A stretch of DNA of 64,000 bases from UBA4416 sp964541155 (GTDB lineage: Bacteria > Bacteroidota > Bacteroidia > B-17B0 > Aurantibacillaceae): contig CAZIPC010000001.1 in the NCBI GenBank assembly GCA_964541155.1, forward strand, positions 62,001-126,000. The letters run 5' to 3'. Below are positions 8,658 through 16,302 of this stretch, one piece after another. The position numbers and the translations under genes were made by a program. How positions within the stretch are numbered: position 1 is the first letter of the stretch; every line of letters starts with the position of its first letter. The notes below the pieces were generated by a model. It searched no databases, was not told the DNA's origin, and was given only the letters and a program-made list of their open reading frames with translations.

Positions 8658-9767
8658 TTATTTGATGATTTCTTCAAGTTTTGCTTCTAAATCGGCACCT
8701 CTTAAATTTTTTGCGACTATTTTACCAGTTTTATCTAAAAGTAAATTAGAAGGAATACTTGATATACCGTATAATTTTCCTGCTTCGTTAGCCCAACCTT
8801 TTAAATCGCTAATTTGTGTCCATTGTAAATTATCTTTTTCAATAGCTTGAAGCCATTTATCTTTCACTTGATCAAAAGATACGCCTAAAACAGTAAATCC
8901 TTTGTCTTTGTATTTATTATAAGCTGCAACCACATTTGGGTTTTCTGCTCTGCAAGGACCACACCAGCTTGCCCAAAAATCAACCAATACATATTTTCCT
9001 CTAAAGTCAGATAACTTTACCATTTTTCCGTTAGGATCTGCTTGAGAAAAATCAGTTGCTAAATATCCAATGGTAGTGCCTCGCAATTGATTTAATTTTT
9101 CTTGAGCTAATTTCCCATATTTAGTTGTTAAAATGCCTTTGTCAAGAAGGTTTACAATCTTTTCAAGCTCTTCAATCGTAGCGTTTGAATTTTGATTGTT
9201 GTAATATATTGCATAAGCACTAACAGCTGACTTAGGATGATTTTTGATATAATTTTCTAAAGAGGCTTTCACTTCTTTGTCTAAAAGCTGATATTCATAG
9301 GCTTTTATGTTCATTGTATTAACATCCCCTTTTGCTTTAGCTTCGTTATAAGTGTTTACAATTAATTGCTGTTTTGCGCCAAACCCAAACATTAAATTAT
9401 TATATTCTATATAATCCTTTTGAGTTTGCCCTCCAATTACTTTTGCAGCAGGAAGACTATCTATATGGCCTGAGATAGAAGTTTTTCCACCATCAATAAA
9501 AAAAATAAGATTTGGTTGTTCGCTAATATTTCTTGATTTAGTGATCCAATACATGTTTGTTTCAGAACTTTTTCCAGTAAAAGAGAATTTTTCATTCAAT
9601 ATTTTAGCACTGTCGGTATAATCTTTATTGTCCCATTTATGATGGATGTAGATATAAGATTTTTCCGGAGTGTTTTTTAAAAAACCGTTAATAGTGAAAT
9701 TAAAAGCTGTTTGAGTAAAGCAGTTAAAGCTAATTGAAGTAAGGGCGATAATAAAGTATTTTGTCAT
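8658..9767 (-). CDS. TlpA-like thioredoxin-fold protein with DUF4369 N-terminal domain
   Basis: A 369-residue exported protein: signal peptide ending near CFTQ, then a DUF4369-type N-terminal domain (about residues 22-125, with the characteristic YIYIHHKWDNKDYTDSAKI pattern), a helical linker, and a C-terminal AhpC/TSA-TlpA thioredoxin domain (about 235-369). The redox motif WCGPC is at residues 268-272 in VLVDFWASWCGPC, and the cis-Pro loop is GISSIPS. Such proteins act as periplasmic or lipid-side thiol-disulfide reductases. It lies upstream of the parvulin gene on the same strand and fits the envelope-folding theme. Domain calls are firm; the substrate is unknown. Confidence 0.9.
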   Translation of the reverse strand: MTKYFIIALTSISFNCFTQTAFNFTINGFLKNTPEKSYIYIHHKWDNKDYTDSAKILNEKFSFTGKSSETNMYWITKSRNISEQPNLIFFIDGGKTSISGHIDSLPAAKVIGGQTQKDYIEYNNLMFGFGAKQQLIVNTYNEAKAKGDVNTMNIKAYEYQLLDKEVKASLENYIKNHPKSAVSAYAIYYNNQNSNATIEELEKIVNLLDKGILTTKYGKLAQEKLNQLRGTTIGYLATDFSQADPNGKMVKLSDFRGKYVLVDFWASWCGPCRAENPNVVAAYNKYKDKGFTVLGVSFDQVKDKWLQAIEKDNLQWTQISDLKGWANEAGKLYGISSIPSNLLLDKTGKIVAKNLRGADLEAKLEEIIK

Positions 9768-9788
9768 TATATTTTAGGATTAAACAAA

Positions 9789-9796
9789 CAAATTTA
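9789..9796 (-). promoter_or_regulatory. Probable -7 box for the TlpA-like gene
   Basis: Minus-strand octamer TAAATTTG, an exact TAnnTTTG match, 21 nt upstream of the ATG at 9767. No convincing -33 TTG at the right distance. Confidence 0.4.
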
Positions 9797-9937
9797 GGTT
9801 TTATTGTGACTTTTGATAACTACTATTAGTTAAAAAATGAAAATATTCTGCATTTAGTTTCAAAAAGAAGAGGGTTTGAATTAAATTATCAAAATGTTAA
9901 ATGTTTTTTACTTTATTATCATTTTTATTCACATTTC

Positions 9938-9968
9938 TTTGTGAGTAGTGTAAATTATTCTATTTTTG
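9938..9968 (+). promoter_or_regulatory. Consensus Bacteroidota promoter for the lamin-tail/TonB/endonuclease locus
   Basis: TTTG at 9938-9941, a 19-nt spacer and TATTTTTG at 9961-9968 match the known Bacteroidota form TTG-N(17-23)-TAnnTTTG. The start site should fall near 9974, giving a leader of about 100 nt before the ATG at 10074. Confidence 0.7.
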
Positions 9969-10073
9969 TTTTGCTAATTAAGTGACCACCCTATAAGAGG
10001 AAAACTAATCTGTAATCCGCCTTAAACCGCTTTTAGCCAATAAAAATTAATAAAATATAAAAACCATAACAAC
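9969..10073 (+). other. GC-richer 5' leader of unknown function
   Basis: The 306-bp gap 9768-10073 holds two divergent promoters and this leader. Positions 9981-10040 are much richer in G and C than the surrounding intergenic DNA and contain CCACCCTATAAGAGG and a near-repeat CCGCCTTAAA / CCGCTTTT. I recognise no known riboswitch; it may fold or bind a regulator. Confidence 0.35.
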
Positions 10074-10991
10074 ATGAAAAAAACCTTACTTAGTTTATCT
10101 TTAATTACTGTTGCTTTAATAGGTAAAGCACAAAATTGTTCTGATTTATTCATTTCTGAGTATGTAGAGGGAAGTGGTAATTCCAAAGCTATGGAATTCT
10201 ATAATCCAACAGCAAATTCTATTAATTTAAATAATTATCGTTTAGTCAGATACTCTAACGGGTCGGCAACAGGAACAGATAGTACCAATTTATCAGGCAC
10301 CATTTCTTCTTTTAGTACATTTGTTATTGCTAATGGAGTAGGTGTTACTTCAGGAGCTACAGGAACATCTCCAGCGTGTAGCCCAACTTTACAAGCTTTA
10401 GCACAACAGTTAGATGGAGCATATCCATCTCCTACATTTATGAATGGAGACGATGCTTTAGTTTTAGCTAAAATAAATCCATACCAAATTTTAGATATTT
10501 TTGGTAAAATTGGAGAACAACCTACAACATCATGGAGTGATGTAGCACCATATGATGGAACTATTGGGAAGTGGTGGACTAAAGATCATTCACTACAAAG
10601 AAAAGCATCTGTTAAAAAAGGAGTTACAACTAATCCATTACTATTTAATGTAAAACTAGAATGGGATTCTCTTCCAAAAGACAATTGGACTAATGTAGGA
10701 ATACACTCTTGTGATTGTTCTTCTCCTTCTGGAATAAAAGATTTTTCTAAATCTGTTTCTATTAAAATCTATCCTAATCCAGCAAATGGTAATGAAATTG
10801 CATTTGTAAGTTCAAAGAGTATTAATTCAATAACTTTAATTAATGCAATAGGTCAAAATGTTTATTCTTTTGCAAATTCAACTTTAGAAAACACAGTAGT
10901 TTTAAAAAATTTAGGATTAGCAAAGGGTATTTATTATGCTTTAGTAAAAACTGAGTTTGGTACTAAAACTGAAAAATTAATTATTCAATAA
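10074..10991 (+). CDS. Secreted lamin-tail-domain protein with T9SS sorting domain
   Basis: A 305-residue exported protein: signal peptide MKKTLLSLSLITVALIGKAQ, then a lamin tail domain (LTD, about residues 21-215) beginning CSDLFISEYVEGSGNSKAME, the typical start of bacterial LTDs, and a C-terminal type A T9SS sorting domain (about 225-305, starting SIKIYPNPANG and ending EKLIIQ). LTDs are Ig-like folds often attached to extracellular nucleases and phosphatases, for example ExeM-type DNases; here no catalytic domain is fused, but an endonuclease I gene lies two genes downstream. Probably displayed on or released from the cell surface. Role in nucleic-acid binding is inference. Confidence 0.85.
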   Translation: MKKTLLSLSLITVALIGKAQNCSDLFISEYVEGSGNSKAMEFYNPTANSINLNNYRLVRYSNGSATGTDSTNLSGTISSFSTFVIANGVGVTSGATGTSPACSPTLQALAQQLDGAYPSPTFMNGDDALVLAKINPYQILDIFGKIGEQPTTSWSDVAPYDGTIGKWWTKDHSLQRKASVKKGVTTNPLLFNVKLEWDSLPKDNWTNVGIHSCDCSSPSGIKDFSKSVSIKIYPNPANGNEIAFVSSKSINSITLINAIGQNVYSFANSTLENTVVLKNLGLAKGIYYALVKTEFGTKTEKLIIQ

Positions 10992-11015
10992 TTATAATTT
11001 AATATAATTAAACAT

Positions 11016-11045
11016 AGGGCTGATGAAATATTCAGCCCTTTATAT
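11016..11045 (+). terminator. Hairpin between lamin-tail gene and TonB receptor
   Basis: AGGGCTGA at 11016-11023 pairs with TCAGCCCT at 11032-11039 around an 8-nt loop, followed by TTATATTT. The 3' foot lies 15 nt before the ATG of the next gene, so it may only partly terminate. Confidence 0.6.
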
Positions 11046-11054
11046 TTATCTTGT

Positions 11055-13817
11055 ATGTTAAAAAGTAGCTTATTATTCGTATTAGTGATTGCTTCACTTG
11101 TGTTAAAGTCTCAAGACAGTTCAAAAGTTGTATTATCCGGATCTGTAAAAGATTCAGAAACTGGAGAAGCCCTTATTGGAGCATCTGTTTTATGTAAATT
11201 AGGCGTAGGTACAGTTGCTGATTTAGATGGAATTTATTCATTAAAATTACCAAAGGGGGATTATATTGTAGAGATTTCGATGATTGGTTATGCGAAATTT
11301 ACACAAAAGGTAAAATTATATAGTAATAAAAAATTAGATGTAAAATTAGAAAGTAATACTTTGGATGAAGTAGAGGTTGTAGCGGATATGGCAAAGGTAA
11401 GAGAAACACCTGTAGCATTTAGTTCTATTACAGCAAAAACTATTCAAGAAGAAATTGGTGGTAGAGATATTACTATGGTTGCTAATGCCACTCCTGGTGC
11501 ATATGCATCTAGTAGTGGAGGTGGATCTGGAGATTCGCGAATTACAATTAGGGGGTTTGATCAACGAAATATAGGGGTATTAGTAGATGGAATTCCTGTA
11601 AACGATATGGAAAATGGCCAGGTATATTGGAGTAACTGGGATGGTTTAAAAGATATTACAAAAAGCATGCAAATACAAAGAGGTTTAGGAGCATCAAAAC
11701 TCGCTATTTCCTCTGTTGGTGGTACTATGAATTTTATTACAAATGGTATTGAAAGTAAACAGCAAACAGTTGTAAAAAAAGAATGGGGAAATAATAATTA
11801 TAATTCAATCAGTTTTGCCCATAATTCTGGCTTGTTAAATAATAAATGGGGATTTACATTAGCAGGAACGTATAAAAATAGTGATGGATGGGTGGAAGGA
11901 ACATGGAGTAACGCATATTCTTATTTTGCGAAAATTCAATATATGCCAAACTCAAGGCATATTATTAGTTTGGGAGTTAATGCAGCCCCTCAATCTCATG
12001 GTCAAAGAACTTCTAAAATGCAAATTGTAGTTTATGATCGGAAATATGCCGAACAATTAGGAATTAATTCTGAAGAAGTATTAAGAGAGATGAGCAAAAC
12101 TAATCCTACAAGTCCAATTAAGTATACTACTTTAACTCAGGGAGATAGAGCTTTAAGTTGGAATCCGGATTTAGCTATTTTAAACGGACAACAGTTTAAT
12201 GATAAAGTTAATTTTTATAACAAACCGCTAATAAACTTGAGTCATTTTTGGAAAATTAGTGAAAAAACAAATTTATCAACCGTTGTTTATGCGTCTTATG
12301 GTAAAGGAGGTGGAACAAGTTATTCTCCAAGTTTATCAAGTAGAGATTCAATTACAGGCTATATAAATTTACAACCAAAATATAATTCTAATTCAACTAC
12401 TATTTCTCCTTATTACAGTCCCACAGAGCATAAATCAACAACAATACTAAGATCGGCCAATAATGACCATAAATGGTTTGGAATCTTATCAACGGCAACT
12501 ACTAAATTAAATAAGTTATTTACATTAACTTATGGTTTAGATTTAAGATATTACAAAGGTATTCATACATACTCCGTGTATGATTTAATTGGTGGAGATT
12601 ATTATGTAGATGCAACAAATCCGAATGTGTCAACTGATAATTCTAATAAAATTAAACGAAAAGGGGATATTTATGGGTCAAATTATACAGGCTTGGTTAA
12701 ATGGGCAGGTTTATTTGGTCAGGCAGAATTTAAAAAAGATAAGTGGACTGCATTTATGACATTATCAGGGTCTTATTCTGGTTATAATAGAATAGATTAT
12801 TATAAAAAGAAAGATTTAGTTCTCTCAGATACAACATATTACATGGCTATTGGTTATTATGACACGATTATGCACAATGGTGTTCAGTATACAAAGGATT
12901 CTAAAGAATTGAGAGATGCTACACCGGGCTGGCAATATCAAATAGGATATACTTTAAAAGCTGGTGCTAACTATAATATTAATGATTATCATAATGTTTT
13001 CGTGAATATCGGATCTATGCAAATTCCTCAGAAATTTGCTAATGTGTTTAATTTTGACAATAAGGTTGCTAAAAATTTTAAGCCTCAAAAAATAAATTCA
13101 TTTGAAGTTGGATATGGATTGAAGTTCAATAAATTTAACTTAAATGTAAATGGCTATTTTACAAGTTGGGATAATCAGCCTCAAGCTACTGTTCAAGGTC
13201 CTTCTGGAGATTATTATAATATTAATGGAATTGGCTTAATATACAAAGGTATAGAGTTTGAAGCTAGGTATAAGCCCTTTAAAGTGTTAGAATGTGAAGC
13301 CATTTTGTCTTTAGGCGATTGGAAATATAATACTGGAGGTGTTATTGTGGTTACTAATGAAAATAATGTTTTTCAAAAAGAAATTAATTATGATGCAAAG
13401 GGTGTACATGTAGGGAATTCAGCTCAAACTCAAGTAGGAATGGCTATTAGATATATGCCGTTTAAAGGGTTTTATATAAAACCACGTATTACTTATTTTG
13501 ATAAAAACTATTCAAACTTTAATGCTACAGATTTAACACTTTATGAGCCAGATGCTCAAGGTAATGTTAGAGATGATAGAGGAATTGAAAGTTGGAGAAT
13601 ACCATCTTATATGTTGTTAGATTTAAGTACTGGATATGAAATTCCGTTTAAAGCTTTTAAAATTAATTTATATGCTACTGTAAATAATGTTTTAAATACA
13701 CGATACATTAATGATGCTCAAAATAATCAATATGGAAGCGGTTTTAATGCCGCTTCGGCAGGTGTGTTTTTTGGAACTGGTAGAACATTTGTGTTAGGGA
13801 CCAAATTATCTTTTTAA
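11055..13817 (+). CDS. TonB-dependent outer-membrane receptor with CarboxypepD-reg-like domain
   Basis: A 920-residue receptor. After the signal peptide (ending near LKSQ) comes a carboxypeptidase regulatory-like domain (about residues 27-105, VVLSGSVKDSETGEALIGA), then a plug domain (about 115-225, with RITIRGFDQRNIGVLVDGIP and VNDMENGQVYW), then a 22-strand-type barrel ending in RTFVLGTKLSF with the terminal Phe. It takes up a ligand across the outer membrane with energy from TonB-ExbBD. No SusD-like partner is adjacent, so it is not a classical polysaccharide utilisation pair. Its neighbours are an LTD protein upstream and a secreted endonuclease I 56 nt downstream, which suggests nucleotides, phosphate or a nucleic-acid product as cargo (inference). 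Confidence 0.92.
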   Translation: MLKSSLLFVLVIASLVLKSQDSSKVVLSGSVKDSETGEALIGASVLCKLGVGTVADLDGIYSLKLPKGDYIVEISMIGYAKFTQKVKLYSNKKLDVKLESNTLDEVEVVADMAKVRETPVAFSSITAKTIQEEIGGRDITMVANATPGAYASSSGGGSGDSRITIRGFDQRNIGVLVDGIPVNDMENGQVYWSNWDGLKDITKSMQIQRGLGASKLAISSVGGTMNFITNGIESKQQTVVKKEWGNNNYNSISFAHNSGLLNNKWGFTLAGTYKNSDGWVEGTWSNAYSYFAKIQYMPNSRHIISLGVNAAPQSHGQRTSKMQIVVYDRKYAEQLGINSEEVLREMSKTNPTSPIKYTTLTQGDRALSWNPDLAILNGQQFNDKVNFYNKPLINLSHFWKISEKTNLSTVVYASYGKGGGTSYSPSLSSRDSITGYINLQPKYNSNSTTISPYYSPTEHKSTTILRSANNDHKWFGILSTATTKLNKLFTLTYGLDLRYYKGIHTYSVYDLIGGDYYVDATNPNVSTDNSNKIKRKGDIYGSNYTGLVKWAGLFGQAEFKKDKWTAFMTLSGSYSGYNRIDYYKKKDLVLSDTTYYMAIGYYDTIMHNGVQYTKDSKELRDATPGWQYQIGYTLKAGANYNINDYHNVFVNIGSMQIPQKFANVFNFDNKVAKNFKPQKINSFEVGYGLKFNKFNLNVNGYFTSWDNQPQATVQGPSGDYYNINGIGLIYKGIEFEARYKPFKVLECEAILSLGDWKYNTGGVIVVTNENNVFQKEINYDAKGVHVGNSAQTQVGMAIRYMPFKGFYIKPRITYFDKNYSNFNATDLTLYEPDAQGNVRDDRGIESWRIPSYMLLDLSTGYEIPFKAFKINLYATVNNVLNTRYINDAQNNQYGSGFNAASAGVFFGTGRTFVLGTKLSF

Positions 13818-13873
13818 GCCAAATAAATAAAAACTATGAATAATCATATATACACAATTTAAAAAAACAATCA

Positions 13874-16234
13874 ATGAAACAAATTAAATTATTTGCAGCT
13901 ATTTTAGGGTTGAGCATATCTACCTTAAAAGCACAAACGCCACTTCCAACCGGAGAGGCATTCGAAAGTTTTACAACCGCTTCTAGTTTTACAGCTAATG
14001 CTTCTTATCCAGGCAGTTGGACTTCTAATATTGGAGGTACATTAACATATGCCACAGGACAATCTGGTTTAGCAGCAAAATTAGATAATGCGGCGCCGGT
14101 ATCAGGAACAAGTGAATATGTTCAAGTATTTACCAATGATCAAATGGGAGTTGTTAGTTATTATTTAAAAGGCTGGAATACCGGCGGCGCATGGTCTGGG
14201 GTATTTAAATTACAAGAATCATCTAATGGAACTACATGGACAGATTTAACAGTGTTTACTGGTACACTAACAAGTACTACGTATTCATTAAGCAGTACGG
14301 CTTATACCAATTATACTGTAACTCCAAATGCAGCATCTAGATATTTAAGATGGATTTTTGATACTAAAGTAACTGGTAATAATGTTGGATTAGATCAAAT
14401 TAATATTGCTTCTGCGCCTCTTACATCTCAAGAAATTAATGTAAAACAAGCAGGTACAACTATTTTATCTGGAGGTAATTCGTCTTTATTTAATTCGGCA
14501 GTAGGAACTTCAACAACAATAGCTTTTACAATCGAAAATTTAGGAACAGTGTCTCCATTAACAATTAGTTCTTTTGCTTTAACCGGACCAGCAGCTGCAG
14601 ATTATACTGTTTCTGCACCAACAGCACCGTCTACAGTTAATGCTTCATCAAATACAGCATTAACCATTTTATTTAACCCATCTGTTGCAGGTACTCGCTC
14701 AGCAGTATTAACTATTAATAATAATGATGCAAATGAAAGTGCATACGTTATAAATTTAAATGGTATAGGTGGAAGTTTTGCAACTCAACCATCTAATCAA
14801 CCAACAGCATTAAGTTTTTCAAATATAAAATCATATCGTGCTAACGCTGCTTTTACTTCGGCTACAGGAAATCCAGATGGTTATTTAATTCTTAAAAAAC
14901 AAAGCTCTTCAGTAATTACAGATGTTCCAGTTGATGGTGTTAGTTATAAAATTGGAGATGCTATTGGAGGAAGTAAAGTAATATATTCTGGAAATTCTAC
15001 TAATATTGGATTAAGTAATGTTTATGCTGGGTTATCATATCAATTAGCAATTTTTTCATACAATGGTTCGGGTGTTTATACAAATTATTTAAATACAACT
15101 CCATTAACAGGTGGTTTTACGGCTTTAGCTACTATGCAACCTGCTTTAGAGTATAGCTCTTTAAATGTTACAAATCCTAATTTTTTAAGTTCTCTATCTG
15201 CTCAAATTTATCCTCATACTTCTGTTTTTTATGGAAACTATGATGAAACGATGATTAAATTATTTACAGCTAGAGATACAACAGCCGGACAAAAAGTTGT
15301 AACATGTGTTTATAGTAGCGAAAATTACGTTTATAATGAACCATTTGATTGGTCATATATGAGTCGTGAACACAGCTATTGTCATAATTGGATGCCAACC
15401 AATCCGGCTGATGGATCAGGCGCTGCACCTAATAATGTTGAAAGAAAAGAATACAATGATCAACACCATTTATTTCCTACAAATCAAAATGATGTAAATG
15501 CAGTACGTAGTAATTTTCCAATGGGCGAAGTGGTTACATTACAGGGTTCGTATTTAAACTGTAAGTATGGTAGTGATGCTAATGGACACCATATTTTTGA
15601 GCCGCGTTCTGTTCATAAAGGAGATTTTGCAAGAGCAATTATGTATATGGCAACAGCTTATAACGGACAAAATAATGCTTCGGGAGTTCCACAAAATTGG
15701 AAATTAAGAAATCCTATTAGTGCTACTATTGCATATGGCCAAGATCAAAATATCTTAAAAAAATGGCATTTTCAGGACTTGCCAGATGCATATGAAATTT
15801 CTCGCAATGACTTTTTAGATTCATTACAAGGAAATCGTAACCCATTTATTGATAGTATTCGTTATGCTTGTTATATAGATTTTAGTAATATGACGTATAT
15901 TGCTAATCCAACATATACAACTGGCGTTAATTTTCCTTGTTATGTTGCAGCATCAGTTGGCGTTAAAGAAAATGCAGCTTCACATTTCGAATATATTTTA
16001 GCTCCAAATCCAACTTCTGGTGAGTTTTACTTAATGATTGATGCAACTGTTGCTGAAAAGTTTAATTTAGATATTACTGATATATCTGGTAGAATAGTAT
16101 ATAATAGAACAGTTGATGTTGCTAATGGATTTAATAACGTAGTAGTAAATGATTTAAAATTAACGGGAGGAGTTTATTTTGTTAATTTAAATTACAAGAA
16201 CGAAAAAATTACACGAAAATTAATAATTCAATAA
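13874..16234 (+). CDS. Secreted endonuclease I with choice-of-anchor and T9SS sorting domains
   Basis: A 786-residue exported protein. Domain order: signal peptide (1-20); a jelly-roll-like N-terminal region (about 25-182); a choice-of-anchor D/ASPM-Hydin-like Ig domain (about 185-300); a fibronectin III-like region (about 305-415); an endonuclease I (EndA-type, PF04231) domain at about 435-690, with REHSYCHNWMP at 498-508 and DQHHLFPTNQNDVNAVRSNF from 529, the hallmark His residues; and a type A T9SS sorting domain at the end (LAPNPTSGEF to KLIIQ). The family cuts DNA or RNA outside the cell. It follows the TonB receptor by 56 nt on the same strand and ends at a strong terminator. Confidence 0.9.
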   Translation: MKQIKLFAAILGLSISTLKAQTPLPTGEAFESFTTASSFTANASYPGSWTSNIGGTLTYATGQSGLAAKLDNAAPVSGTSEYVQVFTNDQMGVVSYYLKGWNTGGAWSGVFKLQESSNGTTWTDLTVFTGTLTSTTYSLSSTAYTNYTVTPNAASRYLRWIFDTKVTGNNVGLDQINIASAPLTSQEINVKQAGTTILSGGNSSLFNSAVGTSTTIAFTIENLGTVSPLTISSFALTGPAAADYTVSAPTAPSTVNASSNTALTILFNPSVAGTRSAVLTINNNDANESAYVINLNGIGGSFATQPSNQPTALSFSNIKSYRANAAFTSATGNPDGYLILKKQSSSVITDVPVDGVSYKIGDAIGGSKVIYSGNSTNIGLSNVYAGLSYQLAIFSYNGSGVYTNYLNTTPLTGGFTALATMQPALEYSSLNVTNPNFLSSLSAQIYPHTSVFYGNYDETMIKLFTARDTTAGQKVVTCVYSSENYVYNEPFDWSYMSREHSYCHNWMPTNPADGSGAAPNNVERKEYNDQHHLFPTNQNDVNAVRSNFPMGEVVTLQGSYLNCKYGSDANGHHIFEPRSVHKGDFARAIMYMATAYNGQNNASGVPQNWKLRNPISATIAYGQDQNILKKWHFQDLPDAYEISRNDFLDSLQGNRNPFIDSIRYACYIDFSNMTYIANPTYTTGVNFPCYVAASVGVKENAASHFEYILAPNPTSGEFYLMIDATVAEKFNLDITDISGRIVYNRTVDVANGFNNVVVNDLKLTGGVYFVNLNYKNEKITRKLIIQ

Positions 16235-16254
16235 ATTACATTTATTATATAAAT

Positions 16255-16283
16255 AAAAATCCCACCAAATAGGTGGGATTTTT
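16255..16283. terminator. Bidirectional terminator between convergent genes
   Basis: A perfect 12-bp stem (AAAAATCCCACC with GGTGGGATTTTT) around a 5-nt loop, with T runs in both directions, between the endonuclease gene and the minus-strand malic enzyme gene. Confidence 0.93.
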
Positions 16284-16302
16284 ATTTTGATAAAAAAAAT
16301 AT

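Noticed and set aside
9975..10040. Possible preQ1-type riboswitch in the lamin-tail leader
   Set aside because: The A-rich tail and CCT/AGG pieces are present, but the stem order and the conserved loop do not fit, and the gene is not related to queuosine.
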